From: Collimonas silvisoli
GTDB lineage: Bacteria > Pseudomonadota > Gammaproteobacteria > Burkholderiales > Burkholderiaceae_D
DNA: 64,000 bases
Assembly (NCBI RefSeq): GCF_018305005.1
Contig: NZ_JAGQEG010000008.1
Span: 1-64,000 of the forward strand
Direction of reading: 5' to 3'
Part shown: positions 54,746 through 63,562 of the stretch, in pieces
How the letters are laid out: each line of letters begins with the position of its first letter
How positions within the stretch are numbered: the first letter of the stretch is position 1
Made by a program: the position numbers and the translations under genes
Notes under the pieces: model-generated
What the model was told of the DNA's origin: nothing
Databases searched by the model: none
The model's input: only the letters and a program-made list of their open reading frames with translations

Positions 54746-55206
54746 CGAACAGTCACTCGACCGTACCCTTTGAGCGAAGTGCCGGCAACAGCTACTTGCG
54801 GCCTATCTTTCAATATCGCCCTGATATTCTGGAAATCGGACATATGTTCAATCGTAATGCATCCCTCGCTGATGCCGTAACGCCCTTTGGGATGAAGTCG
54901 AAAATTTCCCCGTTTAATATGATTACAAATCACATAGTCATCAATTTTTTCATCAATGGCATAGAGAGAAAACCACTCGCTTTTATCGCTACCGCTAAGT
55001 ATGTCCCACAGCGGCCCGAGCTTCCCGCCCGATTGCCTATCAAAGATGTGGTACTGCCCGGATGGAATCGGGCCTGTGCTACGGCTGCACATCGCCGCAC
55101 GCCGGTTAACGTCTGCGTCCTTCCCCGAAAATGCCGGGACAGAAAGCGCCCCAATCGAGAAAACGCTCATGGGTTTGTCATTCAGTACAAAGCTGCACTC
55201 AATCAA
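54742..55206 (-). CDS. tlde1: Tlde1-like L,D-transpeptidase-fold toxin (DUF2778)
   Basis: A 154-residue DUF2778 protein. The family pattern is clear: 'F-V-L-N-D-K-P-M-S-V-F', 'P-A-F-S-G-K', 'G-P-I-P-S-G-Q-Y-H-I-F-D-R-Q-S-G-G', and the catalytic block 'F-R-L-H-P-K-G-R-Y-G-I-S-E-G-C-I' with His105 and Cys116. Salmonella Tlde1 is a T6SS effector that cuts or exchanges peptidoglycan stem peptides in rival cells. There is no signal peptide, as expected for T6SS cargo. The start is TTG with AAGGA 5 nt upstream. The upstream DNA is AT-rich, suggesting transfer. Confidence 0.82.
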   Translation of the reverse strand: MIECSFVLNDKPMSVFSIGALSVPAFSGKDADVNRRAAMCSRSTGPIPSGQYHIFDRQSGGKLGPLWDILSGSDKSEWFSLYAIDEKIDDYVICNHIKRGNFRLHPKGRYGISEGCITIEHMSDFQNIRAILKDRPQVAVAGTSLKGYGRVTVR

Positions 55207-55395
55207 AATAGTCCTTCGCCAGCAAATGAAATTTGATTATATTTACAAGCTTTTTTATTGTCAAATATATAATTTTCTGAGTGGCGTGTGCTAGCTCGCG
55301 GTCGATCAGTAGCAATATTTCAGCGCGATTACTTCGATTGTTCGGCAAGAACAGCTTGAACTGCCTTCGCCATTTTTACCAAATATCCCGGTGTA

Positions 55396-55599
55396 GTGCG
55401 GCCACCTGCATTGGCGGCGGCTATGCGCAAGCGAGGTGACCTGACGCAGGCGCTGACCGATACCGCCGCATTGCGGATGCTGGCGAACCGGGGTTCGGCC
55501 ACGGATGTGGCGGCGGGAATCTTGTATCTGGTGTCGGATGCGAGCCGCTTTGTCAGCGGCAGCGAGCTGGTGATTGATGCCGGGTATGGCGGGCTGTGA
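55396..55599 (+). pseudogene. Short-chain dehydrogenase C-terminal remnant
   Basis: The last 45 codons read 'L-A-N-R-G-S-A-T-D-V-A-A-G-I-L-Y-L-V-S-D-A-S-R-F-V-S-G-S-E-L-V-I-D-A-G-Y', the C-terminal SDR signature. The Rossmann domain and active site are missing. It is close in sequence to the end of the SDR at 37248-38081, so it looks like the tail of a deleted paralogue at an island boundary. Confidence 0.75.
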
Positions 55600-55649
55600 T
55601 GCCGGAAATCGGCGGCGATCGGGAATTTTCTGCCGACGAAAAAAAAAGT

Positions 55650-55669
55650 CCCTTGAATTTCTTCAAGGG
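55650..55669 (-). terminator. Bidirectional intrinsic terminator after the HU gene
   Basis: An 8-bp stem (CCCTTGAA and its complement, 4-nt loop) lies 16 bp after the HU stop. On the minus strand it is followed by a run of Us (the A-run at 55639-55647), and on the plus strand by TTTTTT, so it can stop transcription both ways. Confidence 0.85.
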
Positions 55670-55684
55670 GCTTTTTTCGTTACA

Positions 55685-55969
55685 TCATTTCTTCTTTTTG
55701 TTCACTGCATCTTTGAATGCTTTACCAGCTGTGAACTTGACGGTCTTGGCGGCTGCAATCTTGATTGCTTCGCCGGTACGTGGGTTGCGACCGGTGCGTG
55801 CAGCGCGTTTGCCGGAAGAGAACGAACCAAATCCAATCAACTGAACAGTACTACCTTTAGTCACGGCCTTGATCACGTTGTCTACGACGGATTCCAAAGC
55901 GCGCTGTGCAGCGGCTTTCGAGATTTCGCAATCGGTGGCAATGGCGTCGATCAATTCGGTTTTGTTCAT
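55685..55969 (-). CDS. HU-family DNA-binding protein
   Basis: A 94-residue histone-like protein. It starts [20 protein letters not shown]; the arm region is '[21 protein letters not shown]' with the intercalating Pro. The tail is Lys-rich ('V-N-K-K-K-K'). It compacts and bends DNA as a dimer. A strong intrinsic terminator follows. Confidence 0.93.
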   Translation of the reverse strand: MNKTELIDAIATDCEISKAAAQRALESVVDNVIKAVTKGSTVQLIGFGSFSSGKRAARTGRNPRTGEAIKIAAAKTVKFTAGKAFKDAVNKKKK

Positions 55970-56147
55970 TTCGTTAAATCCTCAAAAAAAGTGGTGAGTT
56001 GCAAATTCTAGCATCGTATTTGCTCGGAATCGGCGGTGTAGACTACCGCAAACGCGGGTTTCAGACAATTTGCTTTTAAAATTTCGTTTGCAGGCAGTTG
56101 TATCTGTAGCACAGAATCCGGTTTTGCGACAAAAAATGAGAACTCTT

Positions 56148-56771
56148 ATGCTGAAAATATTGGGCAAGGCATCATCGATCAACGTCCGTAAAGTGCTGTG
56201 GACCTGCGATGAGCTGGGCCTGCCGTTCGAACGGGCAGACTGGGGCAGCGGCTTTCGCGCTACCGATACGCCGGAATACCTGGCCTTGAATCCCAACGCG
56301 ATGGTGCCGGTAATCCGCGACGGCGATTTCGTGCTGTGGGAATCCAACGCCATCATTCGCTACCTGGCCACGGCCTACGGCGACGGCGCGCTGCTGCCGG
56401 CGGCGCCGCGCGCGCGGGCCAAAATCGAGCAGTGGATGGACTGGCAGGCGACCGAGCTGAACAACTCTTGGCGCTATGCCTTCGTGGCGCTGGTGCGCAA
56501 GAATCCGGCCTATGCCGACCAGGCCGCGCTGGAAGCATCGGTGACGAGCTGGACCAAACACATCGCCATACTGGAGCGGCAACTGGCGAGTACCGGTGCT
56601 TATATTTTGGGCGATGCGTTCTCGCTGGCCGACGTGCCGCTCGGCTTGTCGGTGAATCGCTGGCTGATGACGCCTTTGCAGCACCCGGAATTTCCGGCGG
56701 TGGCGGCCTATTTTGAGCGGCTGAGCCAGCGGCCTGCTTTTTTGCGGCACGGCTGCAACGGCCTGGCTTGA
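56148..56771 (+). CDS. Glutathione S-transferase family protein
   Basis: About 207 residues from the ATG at 56148 ([20 protein letters not shown]). In-frame ATGs at 56136 and 56070 are less likely because the thioredoxin fold begins at M-L-K-I. Features are '[21 protein letters not shown]' and the C-terminal 'F-S-L-A-D-V-P-L-G'. It belongs to the cytosolic GST superfamily; the substrate is unknown. Confidence 0.87.
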   Translation: MLKILGKASSINVRKVLWTCDELGLPFERADWGSGFRATDTPEYLALNPNAMVPVIRDGDFVLWESNAIIRYLATAYGDGALLPAAPRARAKIEQWMDWQATELNNSWRYAFVALVRKNPAYADQAALEASVTSWTKHIAILERQLASTGAYILGDAFSLADVPLGLSVNRWLMTPLQHPEFPAVAAYFERLSQRPAFLRHGCNGLA

Positions 56772-56793
56772 AGGCAAGGCCGGCCGCAAAAAT

Positions 56794-57453
56794 CTAGAGC
56801 GCGTTGATGTCAGCTGCCTCAAGCACCTGCTTGGGGCCGCCCTGGCGCGCCAGCTTGATCATCGCGCGGCCCATCTGTTCGGTGGTGGTGATGTGGTTGG
56901 GGAAGAGCCGTCTGGCCAGCGGCAGCAACGGCGCGCTAAGCAGATAGAACAGGCGGTATGAGCTGGTCTTGGAGCGCACGCCGTGCAGCGGCTGGATTAT
57001 GCCGGGGCGGAACATGAAGGCGGCTTTGATCGGCAAGCGCAGCAGAGCATTCTCGGTGCGGCCTTTGACTCTGGCCCACATGCTGCTGCCGTGCTCGCTG
57101 GAATCGGTGCCGGCGCCGGAGACATAGATGAAGGTGATGCCGGGATTTTGCGCCGCCAGCGTGTTGGCGACGGTCAGCGTAAGGTCGTAGGTAAGTTCGG
57201 TGTAGCGCGCTTCCGACATGCCGGCCGAAGATACGCCGAGGCAGAAGAAGCAGGCGTCGTAACCTTGCAATGTCTCGGCCTGGTCGGCGATCCGGGCCAG
57301 GTCCGGGATGACCAGCTGGCGCAACTTGCCGGAGACGTTGGCGCTTGCACTGCGGCCGACTGCCAGCACGGTTTCAACCCCGGCGTCGCGCTGACACTCG
57401 CGCAGCACGCCTTGTCCGACCATGCCGCTGGCGCCAAACAGGATTACTTTCAT
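56794..57453 (-). CDS. NAD(P)-binding epimerase-like protein
   Basis: About 219 residues from MKVILFGASGMVGQGVLREC (ATG at 57453). The Rossmann dinucleotide motif G-A-S-G-M-V-G is at 7-13. 'F-F-C-L-G-V-S-S-A-G' and 'F-M-F-R-P-G-I-I-Q-P' follow, as in YbjT/HTATIP2-like NAD-dependent epimerases. The activity is unknown. It is 106 bp downstream of a 179-residue gene on the same strand. Confidence 0.8.
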   Translation of the reverse strand: MKVILFGASGMVGQGVLRECQRDAGVETVLAVGRSASANVSGKLRQLVIPDLARIADQAETLQGYDACFFCLGVSSAGMSEARYTELTYDLTLTVANTLAAQNPGITFIYVSGAGTDSSEHGSSMWARVKGRTENALLRLPIKAAFMFRPGIIQPLHGVRSKTSSYRLFYLLSAPLLPLARRLFPNHITTTEQMGRAMIKLARQGGPKQVLEAADINAL

Positions 57454-57533
57454 GGCAGATTCCAATCTTGTTGTATTGCCTGTTGTACGGCCGCCGATCA
57501 GGAATAGTGCGGCCCGGCAGGGATGTCAGGCCC

Positions 57534-57547
57534 GGCCCGGCCGGGCC
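57534..57547. repeat. GC-rich palindrome
   Basis: The 14-nt self-complementary GGCCCGGCCGGGCC lies 13 bp after the stop of the 57560-58099 gene and could act as a transcript-end hairpin. Confidence 0.35.
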
Positions 57548-57559
57548 ACAGCACGGCAA

Positions 57560-58099
57560 TCAGAAATGCCGTTCGACTACTGCGTTGAATGCCTCTTCGG
57601 CGGAACTGCCTTTGAGCATCAGCTCGGTGATTTCAGCCGTATGTTCACCTATGCCATCCGGCAGCGTCTGACGGTTGTTGCGGAAATATTCGTATCTGGC
57701 GGCGTCGATCAGATCCTTGGCTTTCATCGCTACCGTGCCGCCGCGAGTGCCGCCGCTGCGGCTGACGACGCGGCCGCCGGCTGTGCTGCGGGTGGCGCTG
57801 CTTGATCTGAAACCGCCGGCGGCGATGGCTGCCTTGATTTGTTCCAGCGTGAATACCGGGGTGGCGTTAGGGCCGGTGAATTCATCTTCCTTCGGGTGCA
57901 GCAGATGGTTGTTGCTGTCGAATGCCATTTTCTTTTCGGCACTGTTGGTGAGTTGATAATACGGGCGCGGCCCCGGGCTGGCCAGCCCGAATTGCACGCG
58001 GTCGCCGTAGACCTCCATCTTGCCCATGACATCTTTCAGATATGCGGTTGTCAGGGAGTCCATCTTGCCGGTCCAGCGGTTGGTTCTTGTCGTGTTCAA
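57560..58099 (-). CDS. Unrecognised 179-residue protein
   Basis: A family I do not recognise. It begins MNTTRTNRWTGKMDSLTTAY and has no signal or membrane segment. A helical start is followed by a Gly/Ser/Arg-rich middle ('R-S-S-S-A-T-R-S-T-A-G-G-R-V-V-S-R-S-G-G') and a helical end ('I-T-E-L-M-L-K-G-S-S-A-E-E-A-F-N'). The Ser/Arg-rich linker suggests two small domains. The coding frame is clean in a non-overlapping position. Confidence 0.55.
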   Translation of the reverse strand: MNTTRTNRWTGKMDSLTTAYLKDVMGKMEVYGDRVQFGLASPGPRPYYQLTNSAEKKMAFDSNNHLLHPKEDEFTGPNATPVFTLEQIKAAIAAGGFRSSSATRSTAGGRVVSRSGGTRGGTVAMKAKDLIDAARYEYFRNNRQTLPDGIGEHTAEITELMLKGSSAEEAFNAVVERHF

Positions 58100-58262
58100 A
58101 ATGCGTTACTTCCAATAATGATGGCTGCATCCGCCCGCCGCCTCCTGGGAGACGGCGCAAATAGTGCGGTAGCAGCCGTTTATGAATCAATTGCAGTACG
58201 CATTATCTCCCGACACGATTTGCTGGGAATGGATCGGAGCAAAATATATTGTTGCTCGCCGA

Positions 58263-59234
58263 TCATGGTTTCAGGCAGGCCAGCCCGATCAGCGTGGCCT
58301 TTACCGCGTCGTCCAGCGCTGTGTGCGGCTCGCTGCCGAGCAGCTGCAGCAGGCGCCGGTTATCCAGGCGCAAAGGCTGGCGCCATAGGTAGCCGACCTC
58401 GCGCAGCTCGCGGAAAACCGGCACAAAGGGCGCGGCCAGCGGCAGCAGCCACCACGGAAATTTTCTTGCCTTTACGCCCGCCTGTCCCATCGCACAGCCT
58501 GCACGGCCGATGGCGGCCACCATTTGCGTACCGTCCGCGTCCCAGTGGCCGTTCATGTGAAAGGTATCGAAAGCGGCCAGCGCCTGTTCGCGCTCGATCA
58601 GTTGCATCATGGTTTCAGCCACATCGGGCAGGTAAGCCCACTGGTGGCCGATGCCGCGTTTGCCGGGATAAGTTACCGAAGCGACCGGCCGTCCCGGCTT
58701 GACCAGCCCTTGCGAGAACCAGGAATTGGCCAGGTGCGGTCCGAAAAAATCGCCGGCGCGCACCACCAAAGTCCGTACTCCGCTTTGCGCGGCGTGGCGC
58801 AGCCTGTCTTCCAGCTGCACCCGGATCGCGCCCTTGCGCGTGGCCGGGTTTTGCGGCGATGTCTCGCTTAAGTCCGGAAAGGCGTCGGGACCGTAGTTGT
58901 AGACCGTGCCGGGCAAGACGATGCGGGCGCCGGAGGCACGTGCCGCCGCAATGCTGTTCTCTATCATCGGCATCACCAGTTGCGCCCAGTTGCGGTATGC
59001 CGGCGGGTTGACCGCATGCACGATGATCGCCGCGCCGGCGGCGGCGGCAACCACGTCTTGCGCTTGCATCGCATCGCCCTGGCGCCAGACGATGCCGCTG
59101 CGGTCCTGCTCCATCATCTGCTCGGCGCGCCGGTGCAGCGCCCGCACCTGCCAGCCGCGCTGGATCAATGTTTTTGTCATGGCGTTGCCGATGCCGCCTG
59201 TTGCTCCGAGTACCAGCGCTATCTTCTGTTTCAT
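58263..59234 (-). CDS. NAD-dependent epimerase/dehydratase family protein
   Basis: About 323 residues from MKQKIALVLGATGGIGNAMT. The nucleotide motif is G-A-T-G-G-I-G. 'V-H-A-V-N-P-P-A-Y' and 'V-Y-N-Y-G-P-D-A-F' place it among sugar-epimerase or isoflavone-reductase-like SDRs. It lacks a clear Y-x3-K of classical SDRs. It is divergent from a LysR gene 95 bp away, which is likely to regulate it. Confidence 0.82.
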   Translation of the reverse strand: MKQKIALVLGATGGIGNAMTKTLIQRGWQVRALHRRAEQMMEQDRSGIVWRQGDAMQAQDVVAAAAGAAIIVHAVNPPAYRNWAQLVMPMIENSIAAARASGARIVLPGTVYNYGPDAFPDLSETSPQNPATRKGAIRVQLEDRLRHAAQSGVRTLVVRAGDFFGPHLANSWFSQGLVKPGRPVASVTYPGKRGIGHQWAYLPDVAETMMQLIEREQALAAFDTFHMNGHWDADGTQMVAAIGRAGCAMGQAGVKARKFPWWLLPLAAPFVPVFRELREVGYLWRQPLRLDNRRLLQLLGSEPHTALDDAVKATLIGLACLKP

Positions 59235-59328
59235 GGAAATCACCTCTTTAAAATGTAAGAGTCCAGCGTAACAGCGCCGCTCTTAGTTTAAAATTGGCGA
59301 TCTCAACATAGCTGCTATACATATTTGC

Positions 59329-60240
59329 ATGACCACGCAAGAACCTGGCTGGGATTTGTACCGGGCTTTCCTGGCGGTGCTGGAAGAAGGCTCATTATCC
59401 GGCGGCGCCCGTAGCCTGGGGCTGACCCAGCCCACCGTCGGCCGCCAGATCGAAGCGCTGGAGCAAGCGCTGGGCGTGAAACTGTTCACCCGCTCGCAAA
59501 CCGGGCTGGCGGCGACCGATACCGCGCTCACCTTGCGCCCGTTTGCGGAAAACCTGCGCGCCACCGCCAACGCCCTGCGGCGCGCCTCGGCCGACGCCAG
59601 CGCCAGCAGCCACGGCACGGTGCGGGTTACGGCGTCGGATGTGGTCGGCGTCGAGGTTTTGCCGCCTATCCTGACCGCGCTGCGCGAGCAGCATCCCGCC
59701 ATCAAGATCGAATTGGTGTTGTCGAACCGGACTCAGGATCTGTTGCAACGCGATGCCGATATTGCGGTGCGCATGGTGCAGCCCAGCCAGGCCGCCTTGA
59801 TTGCGCGCCGGGTCGGCGCGATTCCGCTCGGCCTGTTTGCGCACCGGCGTTATCTGGATCTGTGCGGGATGCCGGCCAGCATCGCCGATCTGAAGCACCA
59901 TGCCTTGATCGGCTTCGACCAGGAAACCAATTACATCCGCACCATGCAAAGGCGCGGGCTGTCGTTGTCGCGCGAGATGTTTTCACTGTGCACAGACAAC
60001 CAGTTGGCGCAACTGGCGGCGATCCGCGCCGGCTACGGCATCGGCATGTGCCAGACGGCGCTGGCCAAACCCAATCCCGATTTATTGCCAGTGCTGCCGC
60101 AAGCGATCGCGGGTGAACTCGAAACCTGGATCGTGATGCATGAAGATCTGCGCTCCAGCGAGCGCTGCCGGCATGTCTTTGATGCGCTGGCGAGCGGCGT
60201 TTCCGATTATATTTCCCGCTATCTTGACGATGACGCCTGA
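59329..60240 (+). CDS. LysR-family transcriptional regulator
   Basis: A 303-residue LysR regulator. The HTH segment is 'S-L-G-L-T-Q-P-T-V-G-R-Q-I-E-A-L-E' and the hinge includes 'L-F-T-R-S-Q-T-G-L'. It starts MTTQEPGWDLYRAFLAVLEE. It is divergent from the epimerase gene. Confidence 0.9.
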   Translation: MTTQEPGWDLYRAFLAVLEEGSLSGGARSLGLTQPTVGRQIEALEQALGVKLFTRSQTGLAATDTALTLRPFAENLRATANALRRASADASASSHGTVRVTASDVVGVEVLPPILTALREQHPAIKIELVLSNRTQDLLQRDADIAVRMVQPSQAALIARRVGAIPLGLFAHRRYLDLCGMPASIADLKHHALIGFDQETNYIRTMQRRGLSLSREMFSLCTDNQLAQLAAIRAGYGIGMCQTALAKPNPDLLPVLPQAIAGELETWIVMHEDLRSSERCRHVFDALASGVSDYISRYLDDDA

Positions 60241-60326
60241 GTTATCCAGCCAGGTCCGTGCCGTGCGGCGACCGAATCATTTGCTGGTGCTCATTGGATA
60301 TAGCCAAGCCAGAAAAACGTGACAGA

Positions 60327-61088
60327 TTAGCGGTAGGCATACCCCAAACCCAGCGACAGATCGCCCGCGCGCTGCACCACCAGATCGATCAAACCTTGCA
60401 GATTATCGGCCGTGATGCGGCTGGCCGGGCCGGCGATGCCCAGGGCCGCGATCACTGCGCCGTCGGCATCCATGATCGGCGCCGCGATCGCTACCGCGCC
60501 GCTGGATCTTTCACCGTAAGAAACGCTGTAGCCCTGCGCCAGCACTTGCTGCAGTTCCTGCTCCAGCTGCTTGCGGTCGATGATCGTGTTGCCGGTAATC
60601 GGCGCCAGGGGATTGGCCAGTATCGCCTGCTGCACCTGCTGCGGCGCATGGGCCAGCAGCACTTTGCCGGAGGCGCCGGCATACAGCGGCCGCCGGTTGC
60701 CGACATCGGTGTGGACCCGCACCGCCTGGGTCGATTCCCAGCGTGCCACGCATACCGTTTCCAGGCCGTCGCGCACCCGCACCTGGACGTTTTCGTTGCA
60801 GATGCCGCCGATATCGCGCAGATGGCTGCGCGCCACCCGCACCAGGCTCACTTGCTCTTGCGCCGCTACGCCCAGGTACAAGGCCTTGTAGCCCAGGTGA
60901 TAGGTGGGCGTATCGCCTTCGCGATGCAACAGGCCGCGTTGTTCCAGCGTGTACAGCAGGCGAAAGGTGCGCGCCTTGGTATTGCCGGACATGACCGACA
61001 ATTCGGTGACGCCATGCCCCGGGCTTTGCGCCACCAGCAAAAGCAGCGCCAATGCTTCATCTACTGCGGCAACGGTATAGTCGGCCAT
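60327..61088 (-). CDS. IclR-family transcriptional regulator
   Basis: About 253 residues from MADYTVAAVDEALALLLLVA (ATG at 61088). The winged HTH ('G-V-T-E-L-S-V-M-S-G-N-T-K-A-R-T-F-R-L-L') is followed by the IclR effector domain ('A-G-A-S-G-K-V-L-L-A-H', 'A-A-L-G-I-A-G-P-A-S-R'). It is 16 bp downstream of hutG on the same strand, suggesting a three-gene operon with the carrier. It probably controls formylglutamate or related catabolism. Confidence 0.88.
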   Translation of the reverse strand: MADYTVAAVDEALALLLLVAQSPGHGVTELSVMSGNTKARTFRLLYTLEQRGLLHREGDTPTYHLGYKALYLGVAAQEQVSLVRVARSHLRDIGGICNENVQVRVRDGLETVCVARWESTQAVRVHTDVGNRRPLYAGASGKVLLAHAPQQVQQAILANPLAPITGNTIIDRKQLEQELQQVLAQGYSVSYGERSSGAVAIAAPIMDADGAVIAALGIAGPASRITADNLQGLIDLVVQRAGDLSLGLGYAYR

Positions 61089-61104
61089 GCTGTGCGGATT
61101 CTCT

Positions 61105-61974
61105 CTAATGTGGTTGGTCGATAAGTTTGCCGACAATATACCTCGACATGCTCTCCGCCAGTTGGCTCAGCTTGCTTTGCAGCGTGGCAAAGCCGGCGCT
61201 GCGCTCCAGGCTTTGCTCATCCATGTACAGGGCGCGGTTGATTTCGATCTGGATGCTGTTGCGGCCACGCCGCGGATCGCTGTAGGCGTGCACCAGTTCG
61301 GCGCCGCGATAGGGATCGTTGATTTTGACTAGATAGCCTTGCGCCTGCAACTGCTGCGCGACCCATAGCGTAAAGGCCGGATCGGCGGCGCTGCCGTTGC
61401 GGTCGCCCAGCACAAAATCGGGACGGCGCGCACCGTTATCGATATTCATGGCGTTGCCGACCGATTTCATCGAATGGCAATCGATATGCCAAACCTGGCC
61501 GCAGCGGGCGTGGGCGGCGTTGATGAGTTGCTGCAATTGCGCGTGATAGGGATCGTAGTAGTGATGGATGCGGTGCTGCACTTCGGCGATGCTCAGCTTG
61601 CGGTCGTACATCTGCACGCCGGGCAAGGCGTAGCGCCGGATCAGGCCCATGCCGGCCTGGCTTTTTTCCGATACCTGTATGGCTTCGGGCCAGGGCTGGT
61701 CCAGCAATTCCGGATCGATATCGCTGCGGGCGCGGTTGAAATCGATGTAGGTGCGGTGGACACGCGCCGCCAGCAGACTTGCGCCGAATTGCGTTGCGCC
61801 GCTCCACAATTCATCGACATAGGCGTCCCAGCCTGACATCAGAGCGGCTTCGGGCGCCGTGGTTTGCATGTCGGGCGGGCAAAAGCGGCTGCTGTGCGGT
61901 GAATCGAATATCAGCGGGATGAACTTGTCGTCATCGGCTGCGGGTGTGATGAGGGAATACGCGTCTTGCATCAT
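61105..61974 (-). CDS. hutG: N-formylglutamate amidohydrolase
   Basis: A 289-residue deformylase that turns N-formylglutamate into glutamate and formate, the last step of one histidine-utilisation route. Markers are 'D-S-P-H-S-S-R-F', 'D-A-Y-V-D-E-L-W', 'H-I-D-C-H-S-M' and 'F-V-L-G-D-R-N-G'. No other hut genes are in view, but a carrier gene lies 41 bp upstream. The first ATG (61974) is followed at once by a second. Confidence 0.87.
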   Translation of the reverse strand: MMQDAYSLITPAADDDKFIPLIFDSPHSSRFCPPDMQTTAPEAALMSGWDAYVDELWSGATQFGASLLAARVHRTYIDFNRARSDIDPELLDQPWPEAIQVSEKSQAGMGLIRRYALPGVQMYDRKLSIAEVQHRIHHYYDPYHAQLQQLINAAHARCGQVWHIDCHSMKSVGNAMNIDNGARRPDFVLGDRNGSAADPAFTLWVAQQLQAQGYLVKINDPYRGAELVHAYSDPRRGRNSIQIEINRALYMDEQSLERSAGFATLQSKLSQLAESMSRYIVGKLIDQPH

Positions 61975-62015
61975 GGTGATCCTTGAAACTTGTGTGACGA
62001 TGGGCCGATGGACTG

Positions 62016-63443
62016 TCAGTAGCCGCTATAAACCGCAAACGCCATGACCACCATCGCCAACATCGTAAAAATGGCGAACAGCGGAAAGACGAAACGCAGC
62101 CAGGTTCCATAGCCTACCTTGCCGGTTGCCAGGTAGGCCAGCAGCATGCCGGAGGTCGGCGTAATCATATTGGTCAGGCCGTTGCCGAACAAGAAGGCCA
62201 ACACCACGCTTTGGCCGCTGACGCCGGACAAATGGCCGATCGGGCCGAGGATAGGCATGCTGATGGCGGCCTTGCCGGAGGTAGACGGGATCAGCACATC
62301 GAGCAGCATCTGCACCAGGATCATGCCTTCGGCGGCAAAGATCCTGCTGCGTCCTTCGACAATGGCGGCCAGGTGGTAGATCACGGTGTCCAGCACCAGG
62401 CTGTCGTGCAGGACGATTTCGATGGCTTTCGCCAGGCCGATCAGCAAACCCGCCAGCATCATGCCTTTCATGCCTTCGACAAAAGCGTCGCAGGCGGTCC
62501 GCACCGACATGCCGGCGACCACGGCGATGATGATGCCTTCGAAAATATAGAATGCGCCGAGCTGGATATCGCCCCATTTCCAGGCGCTGGTGCCAATCAC
62601 CAGCACCACGACGCTGGCGCCGACCACCATCAACACGAAGCGATGCGGCAGCGAGAGCGGGCTGCCCTGGTTCAGCTCGGCAGGGATGGTGTAGCCGCTG
62701 CGTTTTACGTGCAGCAGCAAATAGGCGACGCCGATCGCCAGGAACAATATAAATACGAACAACCGCAAACCGGCGCCGCTCAGCAAGGGCACTTGCACTA
62801 TCGGCTGCGCAATTACCAGCGCCAGCGGATTGGTGACCGAGGCCAGATAGCCGATTTTTGCGGCAATCGCCACCAGCGCGGTGGCGTACAGCGGCCCCAG
62901 GCCGAGACGCTGCGCCAGGATCAGCATCATGGGAATGATCACCAGGTATTCCGAGATCAGGCCGAGGAAGGTGCTGCCGGCGGCAATCGCCAGCATCAGC
63001 GCCGGCGTCAGCAGATAGACATTGCCGCCGGTGCGCACCAGCAGCCGGTCGATGCCGGCGTCCAGCGCGCCGCTCTTGCGCAGCACGCCGAACATGCCGC
63101 CGATGAACATGATCATGAATACCAGCGGCGCACTCTTGGCGAGGCCGGCCGGGATCGCCGCCATGGCGGAAAACAGGCTGGCGGGGTAGGCGCGCTCAGG
63201 GCCACTGACAGGCGTGTCGGCGGCCGGGCTGGCTGCGAGCAGGGCGGCCAGGTCGCGCTCTTTGGGGATCAGCTGGTAAGTGCCGGGGATGACCAGTTTG
63301 GCGTGGCGCTGGAACTGGCCCGAATCGAGCAGATAGGTCAGGCCGATGGCGACCAGCATAATCAGCAGCATCATCGCGACCGGATGCAGCATCCGGCTTT
63401 TGCCGTGTGCATCTTGTTTTTCGCTATCCGTGCTGGTCGTCAT
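62016..63443 (-). CDS. YfcC/DcuC-type carboxylate carrier
   Basis: A 475-residue inner-membrane carrier with about 11-12 hydrophobic segments. It begins MTTSTDSEKQDAHGKSRMLH. The region 'F-I-G-G-M-F-G-V-L-R-K-S-G-A-L' is typical of the YfcC family, and 'I-P-S-T-S-G-K-A-A-I-S-M-P-I' is also present. It likely takes up the compound degraded by the hutG product next to it, or an amino acid. It is the first gene of the hutG operon. Confidence 0.85.
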   Translation of the reverse strand: MTTSTDSEKQDAHGKSRMLHPVAMMLLIMLVAIGLTYLLDSGQFQRHAKLVIPGTYQLIPKERDLAALLAASPAADTPVSGPERAYPASLFSAMAAIPAGLAKSAPLVFMIMFIGGMFGVLRKSGALDAGIDRLLVRTGGNVYLLTPALMLAIAAGSTFLGLISEYLVIIPMMLILAQRLGLGPLYATALVAIAAKIGYLASVTNPLALVIAQPIVQVPLLSGAGLRLFVFILFLAIGVAYLLLHVKRSGYTIPAELNQGSPLSLPHRFVLMVVGASVVVLVIGTSAWKWGDIQLGAFYIFEGIIIAVVAGMSVRTACDAFVEGMKGMMLAGLLIGLAKAIEIVLHDSLVLDTVIYHLAAIVEGRSRIFAAEGMILVQMLLDVLIPSTSGKAAISMPILGPIGHLSGVSGQSVVLAFLFGNGLTNMITPTSGMLLAYLATGKVGYGTWLRFVFPLFAIFTMLAMVVMAFAVYSGY

Positions 63444-63511
63444 GCCGATCTCCGTCTACCGTTTTGCAGAATAATCTGTTTTTAGCTGTTGTTAACTTCT
63501 TTTAATGCACA

Positions 63512-63540
63512 GGCCGGAACTGCTGAACGCCGTTCCGGCC
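63512..63540 (-). terminator. Hairpin after the porin gene
   Basis: A 9-bp perfect stem (GGCCGGAAC at 63512-63520 and its complement at 63532-63540, 11-nt loop) lies 23 bp after the porin stop. It is likely a terminator or attenuator between the porin and the carrier gene; the U-run on this strand is poor. Confidence 0.5.
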
Positions 63541-63562
63541 CGTATTTTTACCCTACACCGTC

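Larger units (their letters stand above)
55207..55684. other. AT-rich interval with SDR remnant between tlde1 and HU genes
   Basis: This 478-bp interval starts with about 80 bp of very AT-rich DNA likely holding the tlde1 promoter. It then contains the SDR C-terminal remnant (55396-55599) and the HU terminator hairpin. No intact gene is supported. Confidence 0.55.

Noticed and set aside
55342-55443. Minus-strand open segment ending in a Lys-rich tail near the SDR remnant
   Set aside because: About 30 codons look protein-like, but no start, partner domain or family could be recognised; it overlaps the remnant on the other strand.
62211-63485. Long plus-strand frame opposite the YfcC carrier gene
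   Set aside because: It is the antisense of a clear membrane protein; the product is Gln/His/Arg-rich with no domain, as expected for GC-rich shadow frames.
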